A DNA stretch of 64,000 nucleotides from Globisporangium splendens. Lineage: Eukaryota > Oomycota > Peronosporomycetes > Pythiales > Pythiaceae. Every line of letters starts with the position of its first letter. Positions within the stretch are counted from its first letter, which is position 1. Shown in pieces: positions 32,559-43,521 of the stretch. Position numbers and translations under genes: made by a program. Under the pieces are notes generated by a model that had not been told where the DNA came from, did not search any database, and saw nothing but the letters and a program-made list of their open reading frames with translations. The DNA lies in NCBI GenBank assembly GCA_006386115.1, contig VFIW01000030.1, positions 310,001 through 374,000 on the forward strand, in the 5' to 3' direction.

Positions 32559-34978
32559 ATGGCATCGGCGGCGGACAAGGAGCTGTGGCTGTACGTGGAC
32601 CCCGCGACGGGGCAGCAGAAGGGGCCGCTCGCGGGCGCGATCCTCAAGCGGCTGCTGCGCAAGGGTCTCCTGCAGCCGCAGCAGTTCGTGTGGACGCAGC
32701 GGCTGAGCGAGTGGCAGCCGCTGGCGCAAGTGGACGCGTTCGCGGCGTACTGCGCCACCTGGTGCGCGTACTGGTACTACATGGTGGACGATCTGGACGC
32801 CGGTCCGAGCGCGACAAAGCAGGCAGGACCTGTGCTCACGAAGGAGCTCGTCGCACTGTTCCTCGACGGAGAGATCGACGGCATAACGCTCGTCTGGTCC
32901 AAGGATATGGCCGAGTGGTCACCCATCAGTACGTGCCTTTATGTTGATTGTGTTGAATGCGTTATGCAACATTTTTCGTACGAGCTGATGTTAACGATTG
33001 CGGTGGTGTTATGCAGGTGAAGTACCGTCGTTGAAGGAGTTCCTACATGAAGCGAACGAGGATCAGGCGCGTGAAGAGGAAGTGCTCGAAAAGCAGAACC
33101 AAGTGGCCGTTGAGGACCAAGTGTATAAAGACGAGTACGTTGTGTATTTTACTTCCATTGTTTTGCTTGCACCGATGGCTTAATAGTCATGTTATTCGCA
33201 TAATGGTTTGTATGCGTGTGGTTATAGGAAAGTGGAGGCGTTTGTGGCGGAAGACGGGAAGCAGTACATCTTCGATGCGGAGGGAAAGAAATGGGTGACG
33301 CCGGAAGACAAGATTGAAGAGGATCTGCAAGCACTTCGCGACGCCGCTGGGGACTCGAAAGAAGACCATGAGGCAGCACAAGAAGCGAAACATAAGAAAA
33401 AGAACCAAGCCAGCAAGAACAACGGAGGCGATGGCTTGAACAAGGAGAACGAGAATGGAGCGACGTCGGCAGCAAACAATGGCGAAAGCATCAAGGCAGG
33501 CTCTGCGATATCGTCCGCCGAGAACGCAGACAATGCAGAACAGAAGAAGCCAAAGAAGAAGAAGAAAAAGAAAAGTGAGAAGTGGCAGAAGTCGAAGAAC
33601 AAAACATGGGTGTATGTGAACGGTCTCCCGTTGGATGTCACGGTCCAGGAAGTGCACGACCACTTTGCGAAGTGTGGAGTCATCCAACAAGATCTCGTGA
33701 CGTCGACGCCGCGTATCAAGTTGTACGAAAACAAGGAGTTTGGTGGACTCAACGTGAGAGATCGGTCTAATGCTTCGTCATTCGCTGTGCAGGTTTGCGT
33801 TTCTGACGTTGCTGTCTGTGTTTTGTTTGTTCTAGGGCGATGCATCCGTGTGTTATATGAAAGAAGCCTCGGTGGAGCTCGCTATCCAATTGCTTGATAA
33901 ATCGGAGATCCGTCCTGAGTAAGTAGCTACTTGTAGATATTTTACAAGCTCATCTTTCTTCAGTGCGGCTTATGGATGCAACTTTAAATTTCGTAGATGG
34001 CCAATTGATGTGTCGCCGGCAGTGTTTGAGCAAAAAGGAAGCGAGTTTGTGGGGCGAAAGAAGTTGAAGCTCGACAGTCGAGCAAAAGTCAAGAAAATCG
34101 AGCAAGAAAAGGTGTGAATATGTCTCAACCATGCTTGTTGTTTTGCTGTATTAGTTCGGCGATTGCTTTCGATTTGGTATGTTGGCATTAACATCATGTT
34201 TTCTGCAGGCACTTTCATGGAATGAAGGCGGAGATGACGACAAAAATGGGCTGAGAATCGTTGTGATCAAGCACATGTTTACACCAGAAGAAATTGAAGG
34301 TTTGGACTCCCATTTTTCACGCATGCGTAGATTATGGATTTCACTTATTGATCTGTTCTGTATCCGATGTAGACGAGGCGTACGAAAATGAGCTCCGAGA
34401 CGATATCCTCGCGGAGTGCTTGAAGATTGGCGAAGTGACCAAGGTATGCTTTGAGCGCGCTTTATTGTGTTGGAAACCTTTCAGAGATACTGAGAGTCGC
34501 TTTGATTGTTTTGCAGATCACGTTGTTCAGCAAACATGCAGATGGTGTGGTTGTGGTGAAGTTTGAATCTACTGGTGCTGCTGCAACATGTCTCGACGTC
34601 ATGAATGGCCGATTCTTTGCTGGCCGCAAGCTTGAGTGTTCATTCTGGGACGGCACGGATTACACGTATCGCGAATCGAAAGACGAAGAAAAAGAACGTG
34701 CGGAGAAATTTAGCGAGTGGTTGGAGCAAGGCTCGTCGTCATCTGAGGCAGAAGATGAAAGTGATGGTGAAGGCACTGCTGACGGAAAGACAAGCATTGA
34801 TGAGAACGGCGATGCTCCTTCCGCAGCAACTGTCCACGCTGGCCGAGTCATGCCTGACTTGGATGACGGCGATGAGGAGGATGACTCGGAAGACGAAGAT
34901 GTACCTGTGGCTGAAGCTGTTCACGTTGGACGAGTGATGCCAGATTTGGATGACGTTGACGATGATGAAGATGAATAA
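32559..34978 (+). CDS. HTATSF1: Tat-SF1/CUS2-type splicing factor (HTATSF1)
   Basis: About seven exons. The N-terminus holds two tandem GYF-like units (LWLYVDPATGQQKGPLAGAI to RLSEWQPL, and YWYYMVDDLDAGPS to DMAEWSPI). Then come VEAFVAEDGKQYIFDAEGKK, a Lys-rich linker, RRM1 (KTWVYVNGLPLDVTVQEVHD) and a second RRM of UHM type (LRIVVIKHMFTPEEIE, split by an intron, then VVVVKFESTGAAATCLDVMN with GRFFAGRKLECSFWDG). The tail is acidic and repeats HxGRVMPDLDD twice. Tat-SF1/Cus2 binds SF3b1 and helps U2 snRNP assembly and branch-site recognition. Introns (for example 32929 to about 33016) split codons in phase. The family assignment is firm; the exact ends of some small exons are less so. Confidence 0.9.
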
Positions 34979-35701
34979 GCGAGCTTGCCATAATATGGAA
35001 GTCAACTTTTCCGCAAGACGCTAGTGAAAGATCTGCGATAATGATCGCTGTTGCTTTCTTCATCATGGTGGTTAGATGCATGTTGTCTCACGTTTTGATC
35101 TGTTTCTCCAGGTGCAGTCGTTCACACACACTGGAGTGGGCTGGTCAAAGAACGTAAATCATTTGCTGACATGGCTACACAACGATCTGTCGTCCACCAA
35201 TTTCTGGCGATTCTACAACCCCCTGATGTGATTGGATCGTTTGCATCCAAAGACGTCAGCTATCATATCGCCATATTTAGATACGTGCGTGACCCTGAGC
35301 ATCATGTGCTGAAGACGATTTCGGCAAGATCAAACCTGTGGAAATTGTGCGTCAGAACGTCAGGCAGAAATCGCTTGTCACATTGACTTGCTTGCTCAGA
35401 GATTGCACAGACGTTGAAGCCAGCAAAAAAGCACTCCCACAAAAAAGAAACGCCATCAACTTTAGTTCGTACAAGCCACTACTCACAAAGTTTCCGGGAC
35501 AGCGAGCGCAAGAAAGACAGAGAAAGCAGAGGCACTATATTTATCAAGTGTGGTGGCGAGCGTGCAAGCTACAAATAGCATTGTGTCGCTGGGTTTCACG
35601 TCCAGGCGATCAAGTAGCATTGCACCTGTGCTGCAGCGCAGAAACTCAAAGTGAGAACCACTGCTGAACCAAGGTTAACCAAGTTCAAACCAAGCAAAAG
35701 T
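34979..35701. other. Intergenic region
   Basis: 723 bp between Tat-SF1 and the coiled-coil/CHORD-like gene. Two overlapping short frames (35171-35386, 35338-35667) have no recognisable content. A non-coding first exon of the next gene could lie here. Confidence 0.4.
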
Positions 35702-37846
35702 ATGCCCGACGTAATGGACGATTGGTCGCAAAAACCTTGGAGTGTGACGGAGGAAATGTGGAAGCGCAAAGCCAAAGGACTTGAAGATCAGTACCAGCGA
35801 TTGCTGTCCGATCATCAAGATCTCCGACTTGAAAAGGCAAAGATCATGGGAGAACTACGTGTCCTGCAGCGGTACAAAGAGACTGCCGAAGACATGATCA
35901 ACAAGGAAGTTGCGACTCGAAAGTGCGTTTTCATTTTCTTTCCAATGTGGTGAGTTGCAAAGCATATTCACATGTTGTGTGTGTGCTCCCACCAGGATTG
36001 AGCACAAAGAGAAGATCTCGGCCAACACCAAACTAGAACAGTATTTGAAGAAATACGAGAGGGTAAGGAATAGCCTCCTCTACTGCTGACTGTTCTGTTG
36101 AGTAACCAAATCGACTGTTGCGTGGCAGGAATGTGAACGGACCCAGACACTCGAACGTGAGAACAGTTTTCTCGTGGACCAGGTCTCCAGCATGAAGGGA
36201 GAAACGGAGGTCCGCAATAAGCACGACAACAGTGGGACGGATGGCAAAATGGGTTACCTGACTAACTCAATTCGTCTTCTGGCACGCAGAAACGTCTCGA
36301 TTTACTCAAGGAACTTGAAGATACTCAAAAACGCAATGCTCGCAACAAGGAGAAAATACGAGAGTGAGTGGTTCATACGTGATCGCCAAATTATGCTATG
36401 CACAGTAGGTGGTGGACAGATCCAAGGCAGCTAACTGTGTGTCATTTTGCTCCCAGGATGGAGATTGTCGGTATTGAGCATGAAAACAGCATTTTGGAGC
36501 TGAAAGAGAAGGTGCAAAAGCTGAAGCGCAAGGCGGACTCAACGGAAGAAGCCCTCTCCGACAAAAATGACGAATGCAAAAATCTGTCCGTCCGGTTAGC
36601 GGTGCGTGCCCCACACAGAAGTTGCATTTCGTACGACGAGCTAGCATCCAACGCTTGCTTGGGTTTTGTAGGCTGTTGAATCTGCTTGGGAAGCAGCGCG
36701 AGGCCAAAACAAGATGGCGTTGCACGAGCTCAAAAGAAGTAAGGGATGCTGATCCCTGGAATGTGAGTGCTTGGCATTAACTCTTTGGTTGAACCTCCAT
36801 TGCTGCAGGGAATCGCTTAGCAAAGAGCTTGAAAGCGTCAAAAGCGAGTCCAAGGCAAGTGCGATCCCTTTTCCTTGACAAGAACAACAGAAGCTGACTG
36901 GTGCTCACTGTGTCTAATGTTCTGTTCCTCTCTATGCACAGCAAACCAATTATCGAATTCATGCGTTGGACGTTGAAGTGGAAACGGCACAGTCGAAACT
37001 CCGCCAAAAGGAGCGCACAATCGATGTGAGTCCAAGATGCAAGTCAAGATGGGCTTGCTGCGATACTGACTCGTCCTTTGTGCATTCTTGCAGGAACTTC
37101 GTGATACAAATGCACAGTTGAAGAAAGAAATGTCACGATTGACGGACAAAGTGCAGAACTTGTCGTCGAGTCTCTCGGTCATGCAAGAGCTGATCGCTGA
37201 GAAGGACAAGGAGATCGACCGCAAGGACGAGATGATTCGGTGCAAGAAAACCGAAGTCAAGGTACTTCCATGAAACGTTTACAGCAAGTGTATGAGACTA
37301 TGGTTGCTTATTGCCGTGAACCCGACTTGTGCTTTCACAGTGCTTGGCCAAGATTGACGATTCCTCCAAGGAGCGCATCGAGGAGCTCGTGCGCCAGGTC
37401 GCGGATCTGCAACAACAGCTCCTGGATACGCAAAAGGAGTACTTGAACGAAGTCAAGAAGGACGAAGTCTGGAGAGAAAAACAACGAGCCAAGTACGTAT
37501 AGTTTCTCCCTCCTTGCTCCTGTTGGTTGCAGGTGAGTGAGAACATAGAAGCTGACGATAAAAGCGCGATGGGATGTATGCTTTTCTTAACCGTTCCTGT
37601 AGAGATCGATCGGAGATCATGAAGGACATGGAAGTCCTGCACAAGCCGCGTCGCTGCAAAAACTGCAACGAGACATTCACGAATAAGACGAACACGTCGC
37701 TTTCATGCTCGTACCACCCCGGCCGCTACGTCGCGCGCCAATACCCCCTTGAAGGGTACCAGTGGAGTTGTTGCCAGAAACGCGATCTCTCGTCTCGCGC
37801 GTGCAAGTTTGCTGGTCGCCACATTGAGTCCAAGCTTGCGGACTAG
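35702..37846 (+). CDS. Coiled-coil protein with C-terminal CHORD-like zinc module
   Basis: About ten short exons join to a protein of roughly 400 residues. It starts MPDVMDDWSQKPWSVTEEMW and then forms nearly continuous heptad-type coiled coil (YQRLLSDHQDLRLEKAKIMG; IEHENSILELKEKVQKLKRK; LRDTNAQLKKEMSRLTDKVQ; KERIEELVRQVADLQQQLLD). The last exon ends in a Cys/His module: CKNCNETFTN, then SCSYHPGRYV, then YQWSCCQKRD and CKFAGRH. Spacing and the HPG and WSCC elements recall CHORD zinc domains of RAR1 and CHP1, but the module is shorter and lacks some CHORD residues. Introns of 60-80 nt are frequent. A ciliary or cytoskeletal role is possible but not shown. Confidence 0.72.
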
Positions 37847-38131
37847 CTGACGACATGCATCACAAAACGAGAGCAAGAGATATGATACCGTGTTTACGAA
37901 TATGAAGACCCTATGCGCAACGAAGCAGTTCTTTCAGCAGAGTCAAGACAAACAGGAAGACGATCGCTGGTTAGTCTCTCCAGGTGCAATGCGCGACTGC
38001 ATAGACCCCATTCTTTTTAGTTTATTTTATCCGAGCGTTTCCTTGTCCCTCCTAACGTGTGCGCGTCCTCTCAAGTCCCCATTTGCACAAGTTCATCAGT
38101 TCCATTCAAAAGGCAGAGGCAAAATAGAGAA

Positions 38132-40054
38132 ATGCGGCTTGTCGTGCATGTGCATGGTCTGCAGTTCACAGTCCCGTGTGGTGACGGCAGCCAAAGCGTC
38201 AAGTGGCTCGGTCTCGTGGTCGCGCAACGGTACGCGCTCGCTGCACCTCACGGTCGGTGCCGCACGCGCGAAGATGCCCATCTGAAGCAGGGGCTCTTCC
38301 TGCCAGCGCTGATATCCAAGACGGTGATAAAACTCTTTTGAATAGCTTGGAATGTGGATGACTTCAAGTAGACTGCATGCACAAGCTCATGCTTATGTCT
38401 ATGTGTGCTTGGGAGTGCAGCAAACAGGCGAGATGTTGGCGCCAGGTAAGCGAATTGACGACAGCTGCAAGGACAATGGCGCCGAAACCGTTCACTTGCA
38501 GGTACGCACCTCCAGAACGAAGCAGCCTCGTTGATTTCTTACTCAGATGGTTTTGACCTTCTTGGGTCTGTTTCCACCAGCAAGAAGTGCCTGTAAACGA
38601 GATTGGCTCGCCGCAATTCGCGCCGTGGACACTCGCAGCATTTGCATCGCAAAGCAAGAATGCAATCGGACTTGACTCATCTCTGAGTGCAGCAGACAGC
38701 AAGCAGTTGATTGCGAGTTCAAAAGATGCAACACGACAGCACGCCGACGGCTCAGCAGCCTTGTCGTCTCGTGCAGATCCCCACAAGGCTGATGCAAAAT
38801 CAGCAGCAATGCACTCTGACGAGCCATTGCCATCGAAGACCGTCGTGGACGACGAGATGAAGGAGTACGCACGCTCGGAGCTGCTGCAACAGGTCAACTC
38901 GGGCCAATTCCAGTCGGAGATGGAGATCGAGGCTGCGTTCCTGTACGATTGGAGCCGCCTGCGCATCGAGGACTTGGAGAAAGAGCCAAAGGAACGGGAG
39001 GTGATCCAGGACGTACTCTTGGCGAATTTCGCAGCTGTCAGCGCCGCGTACATGCACTACGCAGTCGGCAGTGGCGAGCTCGCGTACGGCATGAATGGCG
39101 ACGAGTTGGCGCACTTCCTACACGAATGCGGACTCTGTAATTTCCAGAGAGAGCGACGAATGCTTGAGAAAGTGATTTCACAATGTCTGAAGCACGACGG
39201 TCTCGCCTCGCTCCATGATCGCGGTACGCTGTCTCGGGTCGGATTTCTGCATGCGCTGCTGCGCGTTGTCCATACCAATGCCAAGGACAACAGCAACAGC
39301 GTGTCTTTGTTCAAGGACGCGATTGAGAAAAGCCTCAAGGAGCAAATCGTCCCGACCGTCATGCGACTCACGACCGGCCCTTTCCGCGATCATTCGCACC
39401 ACGACGTGTGTGCGCTTTCATCGTCTCTGGTGGACTTGAGTCAACATGAACTCACTACGTTTTTTTGGCTTTTACGTGACTTTGTTAGAAAATGGTGGCC
39501 GTGTTCCAAGACGCCAACCCGAAAATGCTCAAGTTGCATGCCAAGTATGCGCAGGAAACTGTCCCCACGAAGAAGACACTCGCAGACTCACCAGCATCGC
39601 CCGCTGCTGCATTCACATCGACGTGGCCGCAATTGCTCTCGGTGCCTCGGTTCAAAAGCATGCTCTACGACGGCAGCATGTTTTGCGCCGGTGATACGAA
39701 GCAGCACGACGAGATCTACGACAATGTACGGTACCTGGAGAAAATGTGTCCGTCACGTCAAAATGGTCCACATAGGATGGACAATATGTCGCTGACTGAT
39801 GGACAACTTGCCTCTTTTCACGCTTTGCATTGTCATTCATACAGGCCATTACGCAATGCTTTAGCGGAATGCGCGAAGCCTACCTTCCAGATGACCAATT
39901 CGTGGTGTTTGCCGAGTTCATCGAAGTGATCTCGCGCGTGGCGCTCGCGGTGCTCGCGGACAATGACTTGCCGCCGCGAGATGCCATCAAGATCGCGCTC
40001 GACGCCATGCGCAGCCTCCCTCTCAAAGCTGCTGCATCCAGCAGACGCAAGTAG
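38132..40054 (+). CDS. Uncharacterised 514-residue protein
   Basis: Exons 38132-38323, 38421-38501, 38581-39405, 39489-39725 and 39845-40054 are all in phase. The N-terminus (MRLVVHVHGLQFTVPCGDGS, SVKWLGLVVAQRYA, LAPGKRIDDSCKDNGAETVH) has the length and strand-helix-strand rhythm of a ubiquitin-like domain. A Ser/Ala-rich linker follows, then a helical region (IEAAFLYDWSRLRIEDLEKE; GMNGDELAHFLHECGLCNFQ) whose spacing suggests paired helix-loop-helix units without intact EF-hand calcium loops, and a C-terminal helical part (LPDDQFVVFAEFIEVISRVA). No family was recognised with confidence. Its partner genes give no clue: it follows the coiled-coil gene and converges on the PH-domain gene. Confidence 0.75.
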
Positions 40055-40261
40055 CTTTGAAAAACCCAGAGAATGGAAGATGAGCAAGACACAAACCAGA
40101 TCACCACATCGATGTTACAACAATTTATCATTTTCCTTCGCGTCGCAAAACAACTACGATCTGGTTCTTTTCCGTTGGCATAATTTTATACGGCGTTCCA
40201 CTTGCGCTACTACTGCTACAACTAATCATAACGTACTCATTTTCTCCATCTCCATCACTCT

Positions 40262-42319
40262 TCACTGCGATTTCAGGATCTCGTACCACGACTTGTACGA
40301 ATCGATCGAGTCCGCCGCGAGTTTCAACTTGGCGCCGCTCGCAAACGTGATAACGAGCCCGCAGTTGAGGTCTCGGGACGCGCTGACGTTGACGATTTGT
40401 CCGAGTTGCTTCAGCTGATGGTCGACTTCGTTCGCGAAGCCCATGATGTCACCATCGACGACGTAGAACTGACGGATCTTCATGCCGCCATCCTTGACGC
40501 TCGTGAGCCACCCGCCGAACACTGGCGGTAATCCCTTCCGTTTCCGACTCGCGACGTATCGCTTGACGCTAAACTGGTCGGCACCATGGCGCATCGAGTT
40601 CACCATGAGCGAACGCCATCGCTTCGCACTGTCGTAAGACTCGGCGTATACTCGCCACACGCGGCCGCTCTTGAAGCGGAGCTCCAGTCCATTCTGCTTG
40701 CCCGTCCAGTCTTCCACCGAGTGGATCTTGTCGCACAGCACGACACTCGAGGTCGTGTCCTTGGAAAAACTCATCTCATTCCCATGCAACGTGAAGTAGA
40801 ATCGCTTCCACGACTTGAACAGACCGGACTGCTTGTGCATCCACCCGGCGTGGTTCGGGCGGGCGGTCTGCACATACGTCGACTTGACTGATGTCGTGAT
40901 GTTCGGGATCCGGTCGTTCGCCATCGCGGCCGACGACATCGCGCCGTACCAGAGCATGCGGCTATCATACGTATCCGTGTACACGATCATGGATGTGCCC
41001 GAGTCCAATTGGATAGCAATGCCGTTCGGGTGCTCGTCCGCAAACGACACCGCCTTGATGTACCCCGAGTGCTTCTTGTCGACGGCCGAGGCGTCTTCCG
41101 TGACCTTGCACTCAATGTATCCATCGATCCGCACGACAAAGTAATACTGTCGCCACGTTCCAGTGCGCGTTTCCTGTCGGAACATGTATCCTTCGTGCTG
41201 TTCCGACGCCGTGAGCGCGTACGACTTGGAGCTTACACTCTGGTTGTGCTGTTTCTCCAGCGATCTCTGGAACGCTGCCATCCAATTCCCGAAATCAACT
41301 GGGCCATCACAATACACCGGGAAGTCTCGTCCACTCGAGAGCACTAACTTGATGCCAAACGGCATCCCGTGCCATTCCTGAACGGAGCGCACCGTGTCAA
41401 ATCCTTTCGGGGGTTGACCGGGACCTTTGCTGTACCGAAACTCAAGTCCAGAGAGCACTGCAAAGTGCTTTTTCCACACCTTGAACGTCTTGCTTTGGAT
41501 GTACAACCAGCCTGCCTGGGGCACCACGGCAACCGTCGATGCGCGACGAGTATCAAAGCACGACCCTCGCGGATCCGTTCTCGATACTGCGGGTGCGGTC
41601 GAGTACTGGGCAGTCGATCGGTTCCCAGGAATAGCTGGCGCACTGATCCGACGCTCCGCGACGTTCGCGAGGTCGCTGTATCCTCGCGGTCGGGAATTCT
41701 TGCCCTTGACATTGTCCCCGCCAAGCGCAACGTAGTTGCCAGTACTGATCGGCAGTCCCAGCACAGCGTCGACTTCTTCCTCGTCTGTGTTGTTGCTACT
41801 GCTCTTCTGACTCAGCGCAAACTTCACATTACTGGCGGCGTCAGCGCCACTCACCTCAACGCCTACAAGCGGTGGGCCACCATTGTTCACGAGTGCCTGG
41901 TAATTGCGCGTCTCGACTGGCAATCCTCGCACCGTCTGATCAATGACGACATCCTCGGCCATTACCGCGTCTTCCACATTCGCAGCATTGTCTTCGCGCG
42001 CGAGGATGCCGTACCGAGGCGGCGAGTGCGAGTGCCGCCGCTGCTGGTCGATGTTCTCGCCGCTGGCGTGCGTCACGGGCACGCTCTTGCGCAGCAGCGA
42101 CTGGTACTTGCGCGTGTCGACGGCGAGCCCGATCTCCACGTCGTCGTACGTCGCGGGTCTCGCCTGGGGCACGCTCTGCTGCTGTCGCGCGGGGTGCGTC
42201 ACCATCTCGACTGTCTGCCTCCGTGTCTGCTTGGCGTCAATTTCTAATAAAAACGGGCGGCCACGCGCGTCTTCCCTTCTTCCGCGTTCTGCGCTTCCAG
42301 AAATGATGGTGTGCGGCAT
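40262..42319 (-). CDS. Protein with four PH domains and repeated N-terminal motif
   Basis: Single exon, 685 residues. Residues 1-265 are mostly disordered but carry three copies of a short motif: IGLAVDTRKYQSLL, RGLPVETRNYQALV and LGLPISTGNYVALG. Four PH domains follow: AGWLYIQSKTFKVWKKHFAV (about 270-370), EGYMFRQETRTGTWRQYYFV (about 380-475), AGWMHKQSGLFKSWKRFYFT (about 490-585) and FGGWLTSVKDGGMKIRQFYV (about 600-684). Each shows the opening GW/GY strand and most have the final Trp helix (SYKSWYEILKS). The K..WK.. loops in the first and third suggest phosphoinositide binding; the others look less basic. A membrane adaptor role is inferred. Multi-PH proteins of this kind are common in oomycetes, but I cannot name an orthologue. 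Confidence 0.85.
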   Translation of the reverse strand: MPHTIISGSAERGRREDARGRPFLLEIDAKQTRRQTVEMVTHPARQQQSVPQARPATYDDVEIGLAVDTRKYQSLLRKSVPVTHASGENIDQQRRHSHSPPRYGILAREDNAANVEDAVMAEDVVIDQTVRGLPVETRNYQALVNNGGPPLVGVEVSGADAASNVKFALSQKSSSNNTDEEEVDAVLGLPISTGNYVALGGDNVKGKNSRPRGYSDLANVAERRISAPAIPGNRSTAQYSTAPAVSRTDPRGSCFDTRRASTVAVVPQAGWLYIQSKTFKVWKKHFAVLSGLEFRYSKGPGQPPKGFDTVRSVQEWHGMPFGIKLVLSSGRDFPVYCDGPVDFGNWMAAFQRSLEKQHNQSVSSKSYALTASEQHEGYMFRQETRTGTWRQYYFVVRIDGYIECKVTEDASAVDKKHSGYIKAVSFADEHPNGIAIQLDSGTSMIVYTDTYDSRMLWYGAMSSAAMANDRIPNITTSVKSTYVQTARPNHAGWMHKQSGLFKSWKRFYFTLHGNEMSFSKDTTSSVVLCDKIHSVEDWTGKQNGLELRFKSGRVWRVYAESYDSAKRWRSLMVNSMRHGADQFSVKRYVASRKRKGLPPVFGGWLTSVKDGGMKIRQFYVVDGDIMGFANEVDHQLKQLGQIVNVSASRDLNCGLVITFASGAKLKLAADSIDSYKSWYEILKSQ

Positions 42320-43521
42320 TCGCCCTAAGAGCTCCCGAAGGAGAAAAACAAAAAAAGAAAAAATTACTCACGCGGTCATTTATCCGAGTTATCTTTCCCC
42401 TTCCCCGAGAACAACGACAGACGGGACGCACAGACGGAAGGAGGGAAGAAAAGAAGCAAGTGACGCAAAAGAGGGTTTGGAGATCAAGTTAAAACAAGCG
42501 ACGGTTGGGTTGAAAATCTGCTGCGTGGCAAAACAAGGTGTGGAAATAAACACAGAATATTGGCTATTCTACAACAATAAGAGGTGATAGTGGTCAGCAT
42601 ACAGCGTTTCTTGTGCAGTGTAATAGTTATTTGTGTTGGGTGGAGGGTAACATTTATGCGCCGTGTGTCAGAGAGCTGCCCACACGGCGCGTCGCTTCAG
42701 AAACGAATTGTTGTGTGCGTCGAGCAGCAGAATAAAAACTGGCGTGTGTGTATCCTTGTGACCGTTTTGCGGAAATACGTAAAGAGGGAAGATTCCCAGG
42801 AAATGACTTGATGTTTGTATGAAGCGATTTTAGGACATTGTTCCGATCGGGCAGGCATCGAGTCAAAACACTGGGTGTGAAATGCTCGTAATGTATCAAA
42901 ACAGGGTGGACAGATATAATGGGCTGGAAAGCAAGAGAGGTTGACTGTGTCCAACTGTGTACACTTATCATGGGTTCAGACTGATTGGCACAGCGATTGG
43001 ATTTGTGGCTGAGAATGCTTTTGGATGGCGGATCATTGCTGAGAGTAGATTCGATTCTCTGTGATACGGACTGGGGATGGCTACTTTATTGTTTAGCAGA
43101 ATGCACTCATGTTTACAGCGCATCGAATGCATGCTGTTCGACCCTCTCCGCAGGTGAAGCGTTCAGTTAAAAGAGCACATGTGTTGGCTGCGCGGCGTGC
43201 GTCTAAGTGAGTGGCCACGCTTCGCCACATGAAGCAGCTCGTCCTGTACGAACAGCGTTCGTACACTGTATGCGGCGTCAGGCAGAGCGCGTGCAGCATG
43301 TACCCACGCAATCTCTGTCTGCAGAATCCCCCTCTTCCAGCAAAGCATCAGCAAAAGCACCCTCTCTGTTCAGGGTTTCGTCATTAACCATGAAAAACCA
43401 TTACTTGAATATATGTAAATCTAATCTTCCCACGTACAAAATCGATACTTTCTTTCCAGGCTCTCAATGACCAACACTCCTTCCTTTGATTTGCGTTCGA
43501 GCCAAAAAGCAAAAGCTCTCG
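42320..43521. other. Divergent intergenic region
   Basis: About 1.2 kb between the PH-domain gene and Gemin5, which point away from each other. AT-rich in 42400-42960. Only weak short frames on both strands; no RNA gene or repeat recognised. Confidence 0.45.

Noticed and set aside
35171..35667. Two overlapping short plus-strand frames
   Set aside because: No domains, no splice link to neighbours, and codon use unlike the flanking genes.
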